From the NCBI GenBank assembly GCA_008638375.1, contig CM018051.1, positions 10,942,387-11,006,386 of the forward strand: DNA of 64,000 nucleotides, written 5' to 3'. Each line of letters starts with the position of its first letter. Positions within the stretch are counted from its first letter, which is position 1. Source of the stretch: Nyssa sinensis (lineage: Eukaryota > Streptophyta > Magnoliopsida > Cornales > Nyssaceae). This document shows positions 58,307 through 64,000 of the stretch, piece by piece. A program made the translations under genes and the position numbers. The notes below the pieces were generated by a model, which worked only from the letters and a program-made list of their open reading frames with translations, did not search any database and was not told the DNA's origin.

Positions 58307-59707
58307 ACCCACACCCACACGTTTTGTTGCTTTGTTCTTAATTTTTTGAAACCTTTTTTCAACATATATTGGGATAATAATTTTTAAGAATTTGAAAAAA
58401 ATATTTTTGTTGAAGACTTGAAAAAAATAGTATATAGAAATGCAAATAGATTTTTTTTATTTTATTAAAAATTAAAAATAAAATGTAATTATATCAAAGT
58501 CTCTTAATTATTATTTGTCTAAACGTAGAATTAGAATATTCAAAATTTTACATGATTTTATTTCTTATCCGATTCAATCATATAGTCAGTATATCTTATT
58601 TTTTGTGACCATTTTATTACCAATTATTTCATTTATGCATTAGTATAAAGACTTTATCTTGTAATATATATCTTATTCGATCCGACATTTTTAACTGATC
58701 GTCCTAACAAAACCTAATAGGATAGTTTCAACAAGTATATAAAAGAATTACGAGGAAAAAAAGGTTGAAACTCGATAGTTGGAAAAAAAAAGTTCAAACT
58801 TGTTCCATCCCAATTATATAGTAAATAATACCTCTAATTTTTAAAATACATAATCTATTCATGGATATACATACTTTTAAAAGTAGAAAAACAAAATTAT
58901 AAATATTTTCATTTATTTAACAATTTTTAGATAAGAATGATGTGATAGAGTTAGGCAGGTGCGAGGAAGATTTTTTCTTTAAGCGGGGTGCATTTGGCTT
59001 ACAGTTTAAGATAAGGGCACTCCATTTCAAACTTAGGCTATGTTTGGATTGATTTATTGGACACACTTAATATCTTTTTTAAGTTTAAAATGTTTTTGTT
59101 TTTTGATTTTTTAAGTATTCTAATTTTAATATTACAGTATTATCTAAGTACTTATCAAATACATTAATCTAAACAAACATTTACCCGAGTGGCATTTTTA
59201 CTTCTTTGTTGTCATGTTCTTCCTTTCCTTTATAGTTATAAAATTCAGCATTCAGCAATTATCTGGTATTGAAATCTTTCATAATTTGATATTTATTCAA
59301 AAAGTGTCATTATTTAAGTCAAATTTTCCTAGTAAAAAATAAGTGATATGGGTTAAAAATATAAAAATCACGATTTCCTCTAAATTAATTATTTGAAATA
59401 ATTTAGGAATCTAGAAAAGAAATACAAAAAATATTCCTAATATTTAGAAAATTCCAATGTAATTCGAGAATTATTCACTATTCAAGATATATTTTGGACT
59501 CACTCATTTGATAAAAATCTCAAGATAAATTTCAGAATTTTGGTAAATTTGGAGAATTTTGATAGTAGGCATTTCTTTATCAAGGGCTTCATTCCAATGC
59601 ATTTGTCATGTGACATATATTTTAAATTAAAATATTATGTATTATGACATTATTTATATCACATATATAAAACTAATGATCAAGAATTTTTTTTCATATT
59701 ACCTTAT
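58307..59707. other. AT-rich spacer between two copia elements
   Basis: No gene, RNA or clear element recognised over 1.4 kb; only AT-rich text. Confidence 0.6.
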
Positions 59708-59971
59708 TGTTGGGGGGGCAATAAAACAAATACTTACAAATAATGGAGAAAACAAACTAAGAGTATTTTATTGACTCTGCTTCTCAAATTACAAACTGAA
59801 GTAGCTACCTAATATATAGACTTTGAAAAAGCACTAATTGATAAAGATAAATACCACTTAAACTAAATCTGCTCATCTAGATCAAACTCTATAAAGATAA
59901 AGATAACAACTAACTAAGATAAATATAACTAATTAAAAAATTAATAATAATAATCTAAATTATCTTCAACA
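59708..59971 (-). repeat. 3' LTR of copia element 2, 264 bp
   Basis: On the minus strand it opens TGTTGAAGATAATTTAG right after the polypurine tract AAGGGGGGA and closes GCCCCCCCAACA. Its partner is outside the window. CTTAT at 59,703-59,707 would be the target duplication. Confidence 0.82.
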
Positions 59972-59983
59972 TCCCCCCTTAAT

Positions 59984-60582
59984 TCAGATTTTATGTGAAC
60001 CAACTCCCAACATGTCCTTCAGCTTGATAAATGATTCTAACTTTAGAGGCTTTGTGAAAAGGTTTGCCACTTGTACTTCAGACTTGCAGTAAACAAGTTG
60101 GAGCTCATTATTCTTCACCTGATCACGTAGGAAATGAAGGCGCGTATCAATATGCTTGCTTCTTCCATGAGTAATTGGATTCTTTGCTAAGTTAATAGCT
60201 AAAACATTATCAACAAACAGTTTTGTGGGTCTGCTGATCTGAACATGAATTTGATCCAACAAATTTTGTAACCAAATTGCTTGACACGCACTTGAAGCTG
60301 CTGCCACATACTCTGCTTCGCAGGTTGAGAGAGCCACAATAGGTTGTTTCTTTGAAGACCATGAGAAAATAGTTGAGCCATAGTAGAATGCATACCTAGA
60401 AGTGCTCTTTCGATCATCTTGATCTCCTTCCCCAATCACTGTCAGAGAAACCTACAAGATCACCTTTGGCCTTGGAAGAATAAAATAATCCATGGTCATA
60501 GGTGCCTTTTATGTAACGCAATATTCTCTTTGCAACTTGTAGATGGGATTGACGAGGTGCTTCCATAAACCTGCTAATCAAC
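59984..60582 (-). pseudogene. Copia 2 RNase H, frameshifted at its start
   Basis: Frame 60,439-59,984 reads DQDDRKSTSRYAFYYGSTIF, STCEAEYVAAASSACQAIWL, VDNVLAINLAKNPITHGRSK and VANLFTKPLKLESF, the RNase H and tail of copia pol. Upstream, 60,582-60,445 holds FMEAPRQSHLQVAKRILRYI and DLVGFSDSDWG in another frame. Two single-base insertions, at about 60,440 and about 60,605, break continuity with the RT frame. Confidence 0.92.
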
Positions 60583-61821
60583 CTAACCCCATATGAAATG
60601 TCCAGGCCGTGTGCATGTTAGGTACCTCAAGCTTCCAACCATTCTTTTAAAATATGTGGGATCCACAAATTCATCACTACCTGCCTTTGACAACTTTGTT
60701 CCAGTTTCAACTGGAGTTTTCACAGGATTACATTCAAGCATTTTAAACTTCTTCAAAATCTCAGTAGCATACCTCTTTTGGCAAATAAAAATTCCATCCT
60801 TGCTTTGTACAACGTCAATGCCGAGAAAATAAGACATAGGACCAATATCTGTCATCTCGAACTCACGCATCATATCTTGCTTAAATTCTTCCATCATGTT
60901 GAAGTTGTTGCTAGTGAAAATCAAATCATCAACGTAAAGACAAACAATTAGCAAATCACCAGCAGCATTCTTTTTTGCATACAGGGCATGCTCACATGTG
61001 CATTTTCGAAATCCACATTCTTGAAAGAAAGTGTCTATGCGTTTGTTCCATGCTCTTGGAGCTTGCTTCAGCCCATAGAGAGCTTTCTTAAGCTTGTAGA
61101 CTTGTTTTTCATCACCCTTTTTCAAGTATCCAGCAGGTTGCTTTACATAAACTTCTTCATCAATGTACCCATTTAGGAATGCCGACTTCACATCCATTTG
61201 ATGGATCTTCCAACAGTTTTGGGCAGCCAATGCAATCACCAATCTCACAGTTTCAATTCTAGCAACAGGAGAGAATACCTCTTGATAATCAAGACCAGGC
61301 CGCTGCTCATAACCTTTTGCAACTAAGCTTGCTTTGTATCGGTTGAATTCACCATCCGGCTTGATTTTGGTTTTGAAAACCCATTTTACATCAATTGCTT
61401 TGTGTCCTTGTGGGATGTCAGTGAGTTCCCATGTATCATTTCTCTCTATTGCTTTTATCTCCACATTCATGGCTTCAACCCATTTCTTGTTCTGAACAGC
61501 CTCTTCAAATGTGATGGGGTCACAATCTACAAACATAGCCAGGTGTACTAGATCTCCATTAGTATCAATAGCATCATCAGACATTACCTCAAAATCAGTT
61601 AACCGCGTGGATGGCTGTAGATTTCGCTTTGGTCTGTCAACATTTAATGGAACAAGTGATGTGGATGTTGATACTGCATGGGCAGGAGCTGATTGTGCTT
61701 CTTCATTAGCTGGAACGCTTTGTGATGCAACGGCTTCATCTTCAAGGTCAATGAGAATAGAACTTTGTCGTGAATCATGCTCCACCTCTTTCGCCCCAGT
61801 TCCAAGCATCTTCTTCATCAA
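60583..61821 (-). pseudogene. Copia 2 reverse transcriptase (RVT_2)
   Basis: 412-codon frame. The N-terminal linker is followed by KAIDVKWVFKTKIKPDGEFN, QMDVKSAFLNGYIDEEVYVK, KKALYGLKQAPRAWNKRIDT and the catalytic CLYVDDLIFTSN, so RT motifs are intact. It ends ...YLTCTRPGHFIWG and stop, where one surplus G (about 60,605) has shifted the frame from the usual RPDISYGV. At the N-terminal side it overlaps the integrase frame because of another single-base shift near 61,790-61,810. Confidence 0.94.
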
Positions 61822-62224
61822 ACATTACATCCCTACTCACAATTATCTTATTTGTGATGGGATTAAATAGTTTGTAGCCATTAATACGTCCAGATTTGTA
61901 GCCAATGAATATTGCTTTTTCTCCCCTGTCATCCAACTTCGTCCTCGTTGCACTCGGTACATGAACATAAGCAATTGAGTCAAACACCTTCAAATGCTTT
62001 ACACTCGGTTTGAACCCGCTCCAAGCCTCTTCAGGTGCGATATTTTGTACACTTCTGGTTGGAGATCTATTCAACAAATAAACAGAGCATGAGACAGCTT
62101 CAGCCCAAAAATTATTTGGCATACCTTTGGCCTTTAGCATGCTGCATGTCATATCCATAATGGTTCGGTTCTTTCTTTCGGCTACTCTATTGTGCTTGCG
62201 TTGTGTATGGAATTGTCGCTTCAT
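61775..62224 (-). pseudogene. Copia 2 integrase, C-terminal half
   Basis: Reads [20 protein letters not shown] (catalytic E in AER), then FWAEAVSCSVYLLNRSPTRS, the GEKAIFIGYKSGRINGYKLF block and KIIVSRDVMFDEE. The N-terminal half with the first two catalytic residues is in the preceding frame: a TAA near 62,317-62,319 and a one-base insertion near 62,205-62,215 separate them. [14 protein letters not shown] is readable in between. Confidence 0.9.
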
Positions 62225-62318
62225 GTTCTATTCCCTGATCTGCACAATACTCAACAAACTCATTGGAAGTGTATTCACCCCTACCATCAGTCCGAAGAAC
62301 TTTTATAAGATATCCATT

Positions 62319-63110
62319 TTATCTTTCAACTAGTGCCTTAAAATATATGAAATAATCAAAAACTTCAGACTTTCTTTTCAAAAAATAGACCCATATTTTT
62401 CGACTAAAATCATTAATAAAAGTCAAAAAATATCTATTCTTTCCATTCGACATAATATTCATTGGGCCATACACATCAGAGTGTATTATTTCAAGTGGGT
62501 TTGAGGCACGCCAAGCCCTTTCAGCTACAAATGGCCATCTATGTTGCTTCCCAAAAATGCATCCTTCACAAAATTGTTCAGGATGATTTATAAATGGTAA
62601 ACCCTTCACCATATTCTTTTGAGCTAACAACTTTAAGCTTCGAAAATTCAAATGTCCAAATCGAAGATGCCACAACCAAGAATCATTTTTTACAATTGCA
62701 TTTAAACAAGGATAAACATCATTCTTAATTTCAATGCGGAACATACGATTCTTTGTTAGTGGAGCCTTAAGAATGAGTTTACCTTTGTTATCAGCCATGG
62801 TAATCTGATAATCTCGAAGCCGCATATCATACCCTTTCTCCAACAGCTGTCCTAAACTCAACAAATTGTTTTTCATACTGGGGACGTAGAACACATCGGA
62901 TATATATTGATGATTTCCATTCTTCAATTGAATGAGAATTCTCCCTTTTCCCATCACTGGAATTGTGTTGTCATCTACAAACTTGACTTTGGAATGCATA
63001 GATTCATCTAAATCAACAAATAATTCTTTCTTGCTGCACATGTGGTTGGTACAGCCGGTGTCCAAGAACCACGTGTTGTAGTTAGAGTGCTCCATTGTTG
63101 AGGAAACCAT
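62319..63110 (-). pseudogene. Copia 2 protease, GAG-pre-integrase and integrase N-terminal half
   Basis: 263-codon frame. WFLDTGCTNHMCSKKELFVD carries the protease active-site DTGC. The GAG-pre-integrase region follows (NNLLSLGQLLEKGYDMRL; WLWHLRFGHLNFRSLKLLAQ), then CEGCIFGKQHRWPF and the integrase start IIHSDVYGPMNIMSNGKNRY with TFINDFSRKIWVYFL. It stops after KALVER at 62,319. Confidence 0.94.
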
Positions 63111-63127
63111 CAGCAGAGTGTGATTTT

Positions 63128-63932
63128 CTTCACTTGCGCCTATTTGAGCAAAACTCGCATGTTCTCCATCCTGATTCTCCTTTTTGAATCTGCACTCAGA
63201 TGCATAATGACCAAAGCAATGACATTCATAGCATTTAATATTTGATTTATTATATCTACCTCGCCCTCGTCCACGTCCACGTCCACGTCCACATCCACGT
63301 TGTGAATTTTTGTTCTTTGAATCTGACTGAGGGCTCTCATGCTATCCACGTCCTGCATTATGTCCATGGTTGCTCCTATGTCCATGGTTGCCCCTACCTC
63401 CTTGTCCACCATAATATCCACCACGTCTTCCTCTACCACGATATCTGTTGGTTCCCTGGCCTTTTGTAACATCAGAATCTTCAACACATTTCTCTGTTTT
63501 GATTGAGACTTGACTTTGAAATGCCTGCTCAATTGGCTTCTCGATGGACTTCTCATTCATGCGATGTTCATGAGCTTTCAAGGAGCTCAGCAATTCTTCA
63601 ACCGTCATCTCAGACAAATCATTTGATTCTTCAATTGCCACGACAATGTGTTCAAATCTCATTGTCAAAGTCCACAAAATCTTTTTGATTAGCGTCACAT
63701 CTTCAAGTTTCTCCCCATCCATTCGAATTTGATTCACCACAAAGAGTGCCCGAGTAAAATAATCTGACACACTTTCAGATTTCTCCATCTGCAAAAGTTC
63801 AAATTGTCGCCGTAAAGTCTGGAGTCTCACCTTCTTAGCCTTCTCATCTCCCTTGTATGATTTTTCCAAAATATCCCATGCTTGCTTTGCTGTGGTTGCC
63901 CTTGATATCTTCTCCAAAAACTGTTTCATCAA
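63128..63932 (-). pseudogene. Copia 2 gag, 3' part with zinc knuckle
   Basis: Frame 63,932-63,342 reads ATTAKQAWDILEKSYKGDEK, VRLQTLRRQFELLQMEKSES and MTVEELLSSLKAHEHRMNEK, the UBN2/gag domain, then a glycine- and arginine-rich linker ending in a stop at 63,342. After a frame change the RGRGRGRG run (63,265-63,300) and the zinc knuckle CYECHCFGHYASEC (63,190-63,235) follow; the latter binds RNA in gag proteins. The frame is open upstream past 63,932, so the start lies further right or outside the window. Confidence 0.9.
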
Positions 63933-64000
63933 CAGATTGATAAATAAGAAACAATGCCTTCCGATCCTTCTTCTTGTTCTCTTCGCAAGGCTTCTCGTTG
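63933..64000 (-). other. Upstream gag sequence of copia 2, cut by the window edge
   Basis: Continues the copia gag with a short disruption; the minus-strand text includes a stop near 63,940. Too short to say more. Confidence 0.5.

Larger units (their letters stand above)
59708..64000 (-). mobile_element. Ty1/copia element 2, minus strand, 5' part outside window
   Basis: The 3' LTR at 59,708-59,971 is followed, reading leftward to rightward in coordinates, by RNase H, RT, integrase, protease and gag on the minus strand, in copia order. It is far less decayed than copia 1: long frames remain and only five or six single lesions are seen. It belongs to a different copia family, with a gag zinc knuckle and an RG-rich linker. 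The 5' LTR and gag start lie past 64,000. Confidence 0.95.

Noticed and set aside
60593..61176. Plus-strand ORFs opposite the copia RT
   Set aside because: They are shadows of the RVT_2 frame on the other strand.

Overview
The window is plant nuclear DNA from a dicot. Evidence: a TGA-class bZIP gene split by GT-AG introns, tnp2-type CACTA transposons, Tat-lineage Ty3/gypsy and Ty1/copia retroelements, plant L1 LINEs, a tRNA-derived SINE, and AT-rich spacers full of (TA)n, (CT)n and (GT)n runs. I cannot name the species. Only one conventional host gene is visible; nearly everything else is mobile DNA in various states of decay.

Layout. 1-4,920: 3' part of CACTA element 1 (transposase, second gene, 13-copy 161-bp array, subterminal repeats, terminal TTGTAGTG). 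4,921-10,116: 3' part of a Tat-like Ty3/gypsy element (integrase, tandem repeats, antisense ORF, 3' LTR), apparently interrupted by CACTA 1. 10,117-14,590: AT-rich spacer with LINE and MITE relics and a 295-bp duplication. 14,590-20,250: two related copies of a segment, each carrying its own insertions (a SINE in one; a MULE-like insert and a copia-type LTR relic next to the other). 20,340-25,465: a plus-strand LINE and tails. 25,535-33,022: a minus-strand LINE split by CACTA element 2, which carries a broken B3-domain gene and lacks its 3' terminus. 33,023-40,725: complete CACTA element 3 with matching ends and an ATA target duplication. 40,949-41,186: a Stowaway-like MITE. 42,099-48,752: the TGA9/TGA10-type gene. 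52,868-58,306: a copia element with both LTRs. 59,708-64,000: a second copia element running off the window.

The TGA gene has 11 exons, but exon 10 carries one extra base that stops the frame about 80 codons early, so it is either a truncated allele or a sequence error. Every transposon gene seen here has at least one lesion or is cut by the window edge. Many lesions are TGG to TAG, CAG to TAG or CGA to TGA, as expected from deamination of methylated cytosine. The most unusual items are the B3 gene inside CACTA 2, the shared 161-bp array of CACTA 1 and 2, the paralogous segments that supply empty sites for two insertions, and an upstream ORF whose stop overlaps the TGA start codon.
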